A stretch of 64,000 nucleotides of DNA from Cymodocea nodosa (taxonomy: Eukaryota > Streptophyta > Magnoliopsida > Alismatales > Cymodoceaceae): contig JAZBRI010000004.1 of the NCBI GenBank assembly GCA_036874045.1, positions 3,720,001-3,784,000 of the forward strand. The letters run 5' to 3'. The notes under the pieces were generated by a model, which was not told the DNA's origin, searched no databases, and was given only the letters and a program-made list of their open reading frames with translations. Both the position numbers and the translations under genes were made by a program. Positions 48,801 to 60,800 of the stretch are shown piece by piece (position 1 is the stretch's first letter; each line of letters opens with the position of its first letter).

Positions 48801-51800
48801 TCAAGTTGCTATCTACATTGCCAAGAATGAGACCTTCCATGAATGCATCAAGCACATTGAGATAGACTGTCATTACATCCGAGATTTGGTCACAAAAGGA
48901 GTTGTTCGCACATCTCACATATTCTCCACTAAAGAATGTGCAGATATTCTTACTAAGGCTGAGTCATAAGTCCTTTAATTATCTTTGCAACAAGCTATAC
49001 TTTTTAGCTTGAGGGGGAGTGTTAGAGCTTTATTATGTATTAAGTTGTGTATGTTAGATTAGTTGAGTATATGGATCCATCATCCTATATATATTTACCT
49101 ATTGTACTTCCAAATTTTGATTCAATTCAATTGGGGTTTTCTTCTCTCCTTCTCTTCCACTTTAACAAGAGAAAATCAATTTAGGTAGTTTAATCATATC
49201 CTTAGGAGAAAAAGAAATGTACTAGTTATGAGAGGAAAATCAATTAGTGTAGAAGAAATTAAAAGAAGTAGAAGTAGCCTTAAAATTTATTGGTTAAGAA
49301 TTATAAGAAAAAATTTAAATTTATGTAATTGAACAGTAGTTTTGACCATAAATAAAAATACATGAAAAAAAGAATTTATGTGATCAACTCCACATAGTGA
49401 AATTATAGTTTGAATTGCTGTTATTGACTATATGAATGATTGTCAATATTAGAATCTGACGAATGTATTTCCCCTCCTTCCATCTAGGATGAGGTAGTTT
49501 CCTTCCCACTATATGTTGAGGCAATACGTTATGCTTTCCATGAGGAGAACATGATCCAAATTGCTATACGTGCTTTGACACTTAATGTTTATCATGGTAA
49601 GTTCTTTTTTTTATTTTCTCACATCTTTCAGTATTTGTTTTTATAGCATTTCTGTCACTTTTCTCCTCTTGTAGTTGGTGATGAAAATGTCAACAAGTAT
49701 GTCTCAAGTGTTCCTCTATCAGATTATTATTCAAAATTAGTTTTGAATTTTAAAAAGCAGTGCCTTGGTTTGGACAAATGGGTTTTTGAAGCCAAGTAAG
49801 TTGTTGGTACTAGTTCTTTTTTTTGAAGAGATCTTAATACTAGTTCCTAAAGAGTTAACCCAATAGCAATGAATGTCTTCATGAAGCAATTTCTAATCTA
49901 AATACAATCATTTTCTATAATTTTCCCTAATAGATGCATCAACTCCTTGATGATGTTAATTGGTTTTCAGTTGTCTTCTGTAACTTTTCTGACAACAGTG
50001 TGGTATTTGGATCAGGAATCCTGATTCATCAGATTCAACTTCATGTATACTTGTTGCAGTAGAAGAAATTGAGGACAACTTATATTATTTCAGTGATGTT
50101 ATATCTGCCGGTGTGCCTGAAATAGGAAGATTGATAACAGATAATATTCTGCAGCTTTTGGTCTTTCCCTTGCTTTTGCCCTCCCTGAAGGAGCAGCAAG
50201 TGAGTCCATTTGCTCCGTTATTTTCTTAAAAAAATAATAATGATACACCCACTGAGACAGTTTTACTTTACCACTCAGGAATCACAGATAGCTGTTACCA
50301 CTTCATTGTATATACTGTGTCGCATCTTACACATTGTGAAAACAAAGGATCTGGCCAGCAGTATAGCTACTGCACTTTTCTGCTTGCCAGAGTACTTCAT
50401 CCCGAAATCTGATGCTAAACTTAATGGATGTATTTTTTCTAATCCCACTGATGAGAGCAACCAATACAGAGGTGAATCTTTTGACGTTCAAGTTCAGACA
50501 GGAAATGAAGATCTTGAACTGCAATCCTTAAGTTCTTCCAGGGCTCTTTCACCACGTTGTTCTTTCTTTCAAAATAATGATGGTTTGCAAATGTCCTTAA
50601 GGTAATCTTCTATTCTACATGTAAATTGTTTGTTTCTAAGTTCAATTTCCTTTCTAGGAGGTTTATTACATGGTAATTATATATGTATTTCTCGTCTAGG
50701 GAGGTGTTGCTTTCCTATATTGTCAGTGGGAGTGAAACCGAAACATTGGGTTCTCTGAGTTTGCTATCTACTATATTGCAAACAAAAGGTTAAAATGATT
50801 CTTTGGCTTCTTCAGCTGTGTTCTCTGCATATTGACATTTATTATTTTCTCTTAGAGCTCGATGAGTCGATGTTGGATGGTCTAGGGATTCTTCCCCAAA
50901 GAAAGCAACAGAAAAAGCTCCTGTTAGTAAGTCAGCTGCATTGTTCTTATGCATAAAAGCTTGCTAGAGCTTTTAAAATTTAAACAAGGCCTTTCCTGGT
51001 GATAAATTTTCCTTTTCCTTGCATTCTATGCCCTGTAATATTATGTTTCTAAAATTTTCATTTTCATTGCATTCTGACCCTATAATATTGTTTTTCTGTT
51101 CAACAATACTTGCCAAACCTCTTTAATACATGAAAACCCTTTTCTTTTGCTAATTTTCTTTCTTCTCTTTAACAAGATGATGACAATTGTTGAAATGTGA
51201 TGCATCTAATTTAAAATCAATTGGTTGTCAGTGGAAAGATCTCTTTTTTATATATATGTACAAGTCATATTCTCACTTTTCAATGTAAGGCTATTCTAAG
51301 ACCCCCCCACCCATTTGTAGTTTTTTAAGGTGCTAAAAGTTTCTTTATGTTTAAATCGTGGTGATGCATTAAAACTTGAGCTTAGTAGATCATTATTGGT
51401 ATTGTTATCATGTCTAAAATGTGAGACATCTAACTTAAAATTAATTAGTTATAGAGATCTTTTTTTATACATTTATGCACTCATTCATACAGAGATTACA
51501 AATGTGAAGGGTTTTTATTTGGTCAAAATAGAAAATTGCAAGAAATTTAAGTATGAAAGTGGGCTTTTTGTGCATGATCTTCACACCCTTAATCTGGCCT
51601 TAATTGGGAAGTGGCTTTGGAGACTATATTGGGGTGGTGAATTTGGTCAATAATTTTGGCAAAAGGCAATTATGGGTAAATGGTATGGAGCTCAGCTGAA
51701 CTCTAAATTAAGATTCCAACTATCCAAGTACATAGAATTTGGAATGGTGTATTGGAATGACATCATATCATGTAGTGCATCATCAAGGCAACAATTAGTG

Positions 51801-54800
51801 ATGTAAGTGATGCAGATTTTGGAAGGACAAATGGTTGGGAGAGGGTACCTTAGAAGCCAGATTTCCTGCAGTCTTTAGTGCTGCAGTTAACCCTTTGGAC
51901 TAAAGTTATAGATGTGACATCAAATAGAGAGTTGATCATTTGGAATGTCAACTTGATGTGAGTGCAATTTAGAGTTAGGTTAGGAGAGGATTATGAGAGA
52001 TTAGGAAAAAGGAAAAAGGTGATTTTTCCATTACTCAAGAGCCTATATATATACTTACATAAAGGGGATCCATTTACAATATAGACTCTTACAAGTACAT
52101 TCACACTCCCTTTCAAGTTGGAGAATAGAGATTATAAATTTCTAGCTTGGAACATAAAAGAGTAAAGGTACTAGTATCGAGAACTTTGGTAAAAATATCT
52201 GTGACTTGTTGCAAAGACGGAACAAATGGGGTTGCAAATGATCCTTTCCAATAGAAGTTGTCGAATATAATGACAATCTACTTTAACATGTTTTGTCTAT
52301 TCAAAGAACGTTTTATTATTAGTAATATAAATTGCAGTTTGATTGTCACACTATATAGGAATTGGTGTAGAAACTTGCACTCTCAATTCTACCAGGAAAT
52401 TGCATATCCATATAATTTCTTGCCTTATATTTTGCATGCCTCTATATTCGGATTCACAACTAGAGGTTGATACAAAATTTTGTTTCTTATTGCATTAAGT
52501 AACAAAATTCCCTCCAAGGTAGGTGCAATACCTAGAGGTAGATTTTCTATTCACTTTATCTTCAACATTGCTAACATCTGAATAGGTCATGACATTTAAG
52601 TATCGATTGTTGGAGTATATTAATCATTTTCTTGGATTATTCTTGAGATAGGCAAGGGCACATAGGGCCCCCCTCTAATGGAGTAATTGTAGTTCTTACA
52701 TAAATTGGCTTAGTTGTCCTATAAAGAAAGAGATATTTGGCCTGGTAACTATAAGATAAATCAATTTTCCAAACGATAGTTACTAGGATCAATCATAATC
52801 TCAATGGTATCATCTCAAAAAAGAAGATTTCTCTCTATTAGAGCTTGCATCCAAGCATATAAATTTTCTTGAGGAGATCGAGAGTATATTTCCATTGAGA
52901 TAAAACTAGTTTACCCTTAGCATAGGCAAACTCAATTCCAAGAAAATATCAAGATTGATGTCTTGGAGGAAAAAATTCTTTGCAAGGAAGGCTTTGGTAG
53001 GGGTTATCCCTTCAACATCATCTTTTGTAATGAGTATATCATCAACATAGACTGTAATAATAGTCATTTCTAATGATCTCCACTGAATGAAAATGGAGTT
53101 CTCTATCACACATTTTTTGAAACCGTGAGTCAACATTACAAAGTTAAGTTTGGAGAACCAAATATGTGGACTTTGCTTTAGGCCATAGAGTGATTTGCAA
53201 AGACGGCAAACCTTGTGGCCATTTTGACCTTGAGTAGCATATCTAAGAGGTTACTTCATAAAGACTTCTTCCTTAAGATCACCATATAGAAAAATATTGT
53301 CAATATCAAGTTGAGAGAAAGACCATGATTTTGTGATTGCAGTAAAGAAAATAATCTCGATAGAGTTAAGGTATGCAATTGGTGCAAAAGTTTCTTGATG
53401 ATCAATGTCTTCAGTTTGCGTGAATTCCTGCCCAACAAGTCTAGCCTTACAATGATTCAAAAAGCTATTTGGTTTGTATTTATCTGTAAAGACTCATCTG
53501 CCTCTAACTATAGGAGCTTCCTAAGGCTTAGTGACCAATTCCTATATACTCCTATCAAGTAAGGCCTACATTTTCACATCTATAACATACTTCCAAGCAG
53601 GAAGTGTAAGTGCTTTCCTATAACGCTTTGTAATTGATTCAAAAATAGGTATAGATGATGTAAGATTTAGGTTAACAAAATTGATAATAGGATGAGCAGT
53701 GAAAGCATGGGTACTTTTTCTTTAGGTAATAGGTAAGTCAAGGGTTTTTGACTTATTTGCAAAAGGAGGAAGGGTTGATGTAGAGTCTATGAGTGCTGAA
53801 GGAGTTTGATGAATGCAACATCTTTGATACACCTACAAGGATGTTGACTGTTGTATATCCTTGTTAGCTCTTGGAATATGTTCAACTAAGGTAGGACTTG
53901 GTTGTGACATAATAGGTAAAACACAATAAGTATCAACAGTCTCGAGTTTGTCAAGTGAGGAGATAAGAGGTATAGTAGAATTATGAGTGGAAAAAAAATA
54001 AGGGACATTTTCTTGAAAGATCATATTAACAGAAGTGAAGTATTGACATGTAAGAGGATGGTAGCATTGATATCCTTTTGACTACAAGAAAAACCAACAA
54101 AGACACAATTAAATGAAGATACAGTTTATCAAAACTTCAAGAAAGATTTTTAATAAAGGCAGTACACCTAAACACTTTTGGATTAAGAGAAAACAATTCC
54201 TTATCAGAATATGATCTCCACAAAAGAATAACTCCTCTTAAAGGTGTAGAGAGCATGTAGTTGATCAAAAAAGTAGTTGTAGATACAATATCAGACCAAA
54301 GGTATTTTGACACATTCATCTCAACAACAAGAGTACGAGCAACATCTAAAATGTATCAATGTTTCATTCGACAACACTATTCTATTAAGAGGTATATGCA
54401 CAAGTAGTCTAGTAAAGTATTCCATGATCAGTATGAAAGGAAGCAACAATAAATTGAGTAAACTTAATTGCATTGTCAATATGAAGAATTTTTAAAGTAA
54501 CAATAAATTGAGTTTTTATTTCATTAACAAACATTTTGATAACATCAACCATAGAATGACGATCCTTTAAGAGGTACAACCAAGAAGCATGAGAAAAATC
54601 ATCAACAAACATTATATAGTAATGAAAATTAGACATAGATGTGATCTGAGAGGGTTTCCAAATATCACAATGAACAACATCAAAAGACATAAATGTTGAT
54701 GCTAATTTACGATGAAGATATTGAGAAACTTGTTACTTGGTGCAACAAGAATCTAACCTTAACCTATGTAGAAACTTTAGGATGAAGACCAACGAGAAAT

Positions 54801-57800
54801 AATGCAACTCCAAGTTCTTCACAATAATGCCTCTATGTAGGAACATCAAGCGTTAGTGGTTGATATATATCCAACTCATTGAGAAACATTTTGAGTTGAC
54901 TGAAAAATATGGGAATAGTTCCATCGTATTTGTGGGTGAAGAGTGACTCGTAAACATCACATACTTGGGAGATGTTCTATTTATTTATGTAGGTTACTCA
55001 AAGATTTTCCCAAATACGACAAGCAGGTTGAATACATGCAAAACTTCGCACAATATGCTCTTCCACATTGTTGAAGAGTCAAGAAATAACGACTGCATCT
55101 GATGCTCTCCAGGCTACATAACTATCAACTTTGTCATCTGGGGGATTTCCAAAAAGGTGGTATTCTTTAAGTTGTGAGATTACAAAAGTTTCAAAGATAG
55201 GTCCCCACAGATGATAGTTTTATTTATTAAGTTTAACACCTATTACAACAAGTTTATTGGGCAAACCAACCTCCATCATACATGTGGTCATTGTAAATGT
55301 TTGCAAAAGCAATCTCAAAACTTTGAACAGTGGTCGTTGCAAACATTGAACCTACAAGAACGGAACCAATGCAGTAGACCAAGCATCGAATGAATTGGTC
55401 TACATAAGTCGGATTGCAACTGACGAATTGGTTTGCAAGAAATCAGACTACAACAGACAAACAAGTACCAAAGAGTCGCACCCACTATAGATGGACTAAC
55501 AAATCGTTTTGATGGAGTTGCGACTATTATGAGAGCCACACTCGAGCACTACACAACAATGATGATGACTACGAATGGTCGGACGAAAGTCAACCTTCAG
55601 TCTGACATGAGTGATGACTCAGGGGTTGTTCCCTGGTATTGCACTTGTAATGTCCTGAAGAAGAGGTGACACTGAAGCTACATAGGAAGGTCTATCTGGT
55701 TCGCACAATCCTTGGTCTGAAAACAACAAGCAGGAGGGGGTGATTTCTGATGTTTCCCTCTTGCTCTAATACCAAGTGTGATTTAAGGTTAGGTTAGGAG
55801 AAGATTAAGAGAGATTTGGAAAAAGGAAAAAGGTGATTTTTACATTACTCAAGAGCTTATATATATTCATACATAAATGGGTAAATGGATCCACTAGATC
55901 CGTTTACAATACAGACTCTTACAGGTACATTCACAATGTGTATAATCTATAGGATGTTGAATTAAATGAGCCGGCCCATCTCTTTTACCTAGTCAACAGG
56001 AAAGACATCCTCCAAAATACTGGTCCTGAAATATCTTTACCTTGAAGTCTCTCTTGAAAGTCTCAACTCCCAAGGGTGGGGAAGTTAGATACCCATGATA
56101 TAAACAAGTGTGGAACCCAAGCTTATCAACAAAAGTGCAATTTTCTGCTTGGCAGATGATACTAGATGGTGTTCTATCGGCTGCAGTTTTACAGAAAAAA
56201 GGGTTGGCAATTAGCAAATCAGTGCTGTTTTTGTAGAAAGGACCTTTTTTCTCCTGGCCTGATATAGCATCTTGGTAGTCAAAATGGCTGCCATCCTTTG
56301 GTACACAGCTGTCCTGTCTCTCAATTCTCGACTATTTGAATAGCAGCAAACAAATTCAATGGACCCCAGGCTTCAGTTTGAATTTTGAATCTATTACCCC
56401 CATTAACCTGGTGGGCAAGGTGGTAGGAAAGTAACAGAAGATGATTCCACGACTCAGTGTGAGGCTTTGATTGCTGGAATGAATCTCTAATGGAGATGGT
56501 CACCAACTATGCCTCCACATAGGATTTGGGAAGTATGGTGTTCATTGCAGAACACCCTTTCCAACCCCCCCCCCCTTTGAATGGTGGTATGATTGCCTCA
56601 CTGTCTTCAAGAATATATCTGTAAGTCTTGTTCCCACTTTCCAATGTGGGACTATTCAAACAACTATAATGATAATTTCTTTTCCATTTATTAGTCCATT
56701 AAAAATGTAAATTTTTTATTAGTAATGCTATGTTGCTTTCAATTTTTTGCTTTGCATTTATTGATTGAAGCATTCATTTATGTATTTGTGTTTTTTGTCA
56801 TGGACACTGAAAATGTTTTTTTTTTTGAATTTAGCAAGCTTTGGTTGGGGAAGATTCTGGTGAAGAACAACTATTTTCCTCAGAGAATGGTTCAACTATG
56901 GATTGTATCAATACTGAACTTGAACGGTACCTGCAAAGGTTTAAGGTATTGACATTATTTCTGCAGTTTTTTCCTTTGAAATTTGGATCGACATGGACCA
57001 CTGTAGAGCAAAGTATTGTCTTACCGATCCTCTAGAGTTCTAGTATCATTCAAACAACACCTCAATTGTTTTCGATCACCTCCTTAGACTTTAGCGTCTA
57101 CCAAGCACTTGTAACTGCAAATAGAAAACAGTGCCTGTACCTGATATCAAATGGATAACCTCATTCTTTGTTCTAGGTTTAAATCAAGTTGAATTTGCAA
57201 ATTATAATTGAGCGCAAGAAGTTTTCCAAATTCATAAATTCACTTATCTTTAATCAAGCACTAAATTTAAGGCCATGAAAACTACAAGCAAATGGTTAAC
57301 TGAATCTATCCCACTCTTCAAGAGGATCTTGAATCAAGCCCTAAATTTAAGACCATGAAAACTACAAGAAAATAGTTAAATGGATAATTTGTTTAGGTTT
57401 TTAATTTTTTCTCTTTTGTTTTAGTGGATAATTTGTTTGCCCCTAAAAAGAACTTCTATTCAAGTCAAGCTAAATGACAACAAGTTTGGATATTGTTTCG
57501 GTGGATTTCATCTGCATTCCAACTTGTTTCAGTGGTAGGAAAAGGGTGAGAGCAATATCATAAATAATGTGAAAAGGTTTGATTAAATATGAACATTTTT
57601 AATCATATTCATTTATGAAAAACATGAATCTTTTTTGTTCCCCATATTCATTGATGAATAAAATACACAAATCCTTCTTTGTGTGTGTAACTGCACTGTC
57701 ATTCCCTGCACCTTTTGCTTTGGCTATAGGAAACCTAACTTAGTTTGGAAAACTCCTTTGTCTTATGCTATATGTTTATAAAGTCCTGTCCTCTTTTTAT

Positions 57801-60800
57801 CTCCCTTTATGACGAACAGAAGAGAAACTCTCTTTTACCAGAAATTAGTTGTTTAAATGTAAATATTATAGAGATTTGATTAGTCCTTGTTTTCAATCAT
57901 TTGTGTAATTTGTGATTCATTGCCTTTATTTAATGCATCATATCTTTTCTGATTGTAATCCATTTTTATCATCATTTCAACTATTTTAAGATAAATTCTA
58001 CTCAAGCATGGATCTTTTTGGCGGTTTTTTAAATATTTTGTAAAATAGGCTTGATTGAAAATAATTTCAAAAGTAGACCTGGTTAGTGTAGCAGGGCATT
58101 AAGTATTTTAATTTTTTTTTCATGAATTTGGTAATCGAACAACTGAAGTCATCCTGTATTGAGGAATTCAACAGCTTGACTACCAAATTTAGTTTGGTTC
58201 AAAAATGCTTGTGTTAGACATATTTTCATGTCTTTATTAAACTTTAGTATTTCAACTGCTGAATTTCTTAGAATTGGTAGCTGAATTACCAAATGATTTT
58301 TACAATTCAATTATCAAATTCAGGGAAAAAAATTAAGAAATACTTAATGACCTGCTACAGTTTTTTTTTTTTGTGGTAAGATCCCCAATCAATTAAGGAG
58401 TGGGGACCCTATCACAAATTGTTACAAGTATGAGAATGAGTATGAGGAAGCCAGATACAAAGTAATAGTAAAGGAAAAACTAAGGGACAACAGCATACAA
58501 CCCACATGAGGACAACCTGGCAGAACTGACTATTGGATATAGCTAAAGCATCCAATCGGGCTTGCCTCTAGACTTCCACCGAAAGCTCATCTAGACATTG
58601 ACAAACTCTCGATTGCTTGTAGAGATCCAACTTAACCAAGGCATCAGTGGTTGTATTAGCTTCCTAAGGCACAAAATGAAAGGAGTGCACTTGCTTCAAT
58701 ATGCAACAAATATCTATCAAGCATGATATTGCTTGTCCCTCTGCCCAATCATTGTTTCTAATACCATTGTAAAGGGAGAAGAAATCAACTTCCACTTCAA
58801 GGCACTCCAAAGCAAGGGCCAGCTCCATACAGGCGCATATGGCAGCATAAAGAGCTTGGAATTCTGCCATGATCACATTAGTCTGACATTAGGGATTGTG
58901 GAAGGCTAGTATTAGGGACCCATTAAGATCCTGAACCAAGCCTCCCCTGCCGCTGGACCCTCCAAGCTAACCATACCATCCATGTTGAGTTTGAAATTTG
59001 AGGGCAGTGGCTTCTCCCAAGCAATCCATTTGATTTTAGGCATAGTGGCCTCCACATGCATGAAACCCAAGTGTCAAAGTTTAAGGATTTCCTCTAGGTG
59101 GCATCGATTACTTCTGAAGGTATGAATAAAGGTTGTCATGACAGCTTCCACCCTTCCTTTGATGCTAATGAACGACCCCTGTTTTGGATTAAATACCACA
59201 AAACGTCTCTTCTTCCAACATTCCCAAAGAATGTTGACCATGAAAACTTAAAATGGTCAACAAGGTCAGGATCAAAGTGTGCTGGACAAACAACTTTCAA
59301 TCTATCTGATTGCACAAATTGAACTTGAGCTTCCTGTTAACCCAAAATCTACTTAAAATCACCCATTTGCCTTGAAAGCAGAGATGAAGAGAATAATCCT
59401 CTGCCTGTGCAAAACGGTAGCACCTGCATCTAGAAGCCAAATGAAAACCTCTCTTCTTGGTACTCTAATTTGTCTGGAGGATAGAGTAAAATAGCCTCCA
59501 TAAGAAGAAGGAAACTCTAGAGGATAAGAACTTGTTCCACAATCCTTTGTTTGACCCAACCTGATCCACCTTCTTACAGGTGATTTCCCAATTCGTCCTG
59601 ATTGTGAAATCCCCACAAGTTGACAACTTCCACCTGGAGGTATCATCAACATCCAAAACAAGATGCAACCTGGCATGGAGTTCTTGGACAACGTCCTCCA
59701 AGTGAGGGAATCAGTCAAGCACGTCTGTATTGGTTGCCACTTTTGCCACTGCTAATGACATGCTATAGTAGCCAAGCGTACTTTTGAAAATATTTTTTAT
59801 CCAAGACTATGCAAAATATTTTTTTAAAAATTAATATTTTAAAATAATTGCCTACCATGAATATGTATCCAAATTGATTTTTTGATGTTTCTTTCTCAGT
59901 CACAATATGGCTTGTTCTTTTGCTGCGGTGAATCTGGAATAAGCCCTCAGGTTCACAAACACCAGGTACTTTGTCATTTTGGTAATTTTGTTTTTTATCA
60001 ATGAAGGTCACTGATAGAACTGCAGATACATGTTTTTTTTAGTAAGGGAAAAAGAGTTATTGATCAAATGTATCAGTGAATTTTAGCATTTAATAATTTA
60101 TGATTTGCATGATGCTCATCTTTAATTTTTTTAAGGTCCACCAGAGTGCATTTACCTAATTATACACATAATATCCATTGGGTTTTTACCTTTCAATCTG
60201 CAAACAAAAGTTGTCCCAAGTTAAAATATCATCTCAGATTGTTGCAAGGAAACACAAAAATACTTTTATCTCATATATTACATACCAGACACTGATGTAT
60301 TCTATATGGACCTTGGCATCAACTTACAACCATTTTTAATTCAGTCACTAAATCCAACCCAAGAATTTTAAAATGTTCTCCCTTTCATCTTGAACATCTC
60401 TTTTACAATTTCTCATAATTTCCTCTTAAACTGCAATCTTATAGCTTCAAATAACATCAAAGAAAGTAGGGAAGAAGATTGGTAATGGTTTTCAATTTTC
60501 TTATGTAACAATGCTGGGACACTCAAGCAATGATGCTGTCAAAGATTAACATTTAATATCTAATAAAGCTTTGATGGCTATGGAATTGTTGGAGCAAAAA
60601 ATTGAGATGATTAGCTCAAAAAATGATGGGAAAGATGGAACTTCGATGAAGAGAGTAATGAGAAAATGAGGCAAGTCATTTCAAAATAATACAAGGGAAA
60701 TAAGCAGATACACCATAGGCAAGCAGCAGAAAGGTGGGGTTATTTTGATGTTAATGAAAAACCATTGCCATAAAAAAATATGGGATAGTTTGGGTCTACC

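Larger units (their letters stand above)
45661..49444 (+). mobile_element. RTE LINE composite flanked by a perfect 17-bp target duplication, TT9 intron 6
   Basis: 'ctatatgaatgattgtc' occurs at 45,661-45,677 and at 49,428-49,444. Just inside the left copy is a piece of RTE 3' tail (45,681-45,729, ending 'gattgttgttgttga'). RT sequence follows in the same direction (45,735-45,895, '[14 protein letters not shown]' block), and just inside the right copy is another RTE 3' region (49,168-49,427). Between them lie an L1 piece, a PIF transposase relic and a copia fragment. The original event was therefore an RTE insertion in the intron, later broken up by other insertions and deletions. Confidence 0.72.
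51961..55935 (-). mobile_element. Ty1/copia element E, decayed, TT9 intron 12
   Basis: The LTRs are 51,961-52,105 (145 bp) and 55,775-55,935 (161 bp; the shorter one lacks about 16 bp), flanked by the perfect duplication ATGTG (51,956-51,960 and 55,936-55,940). The primer site 'ctctaatacca' abuts the 5' LTR. On the minus strand: gag about 55,250-54,720, integrase 54,690-54,090, RT 53,460-52,900 ('[20 protein letters not shown]', '[12 protein letters not shown]') and RNase H about 52,600-52,120. At about 4.0 kb it is shorter than its relatives, so internal parts are missing. By eye the LTRs differ at about 10% of sites. Broken in many places. Antisense to TT9. Confidence 0.92.

Noticed and set aside
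48763-48969. 68-codon plus-strand frame as a small gene
   Set aside because: It is the RNase H end of copia fragment F, directly followed by a purine tract and LTR.
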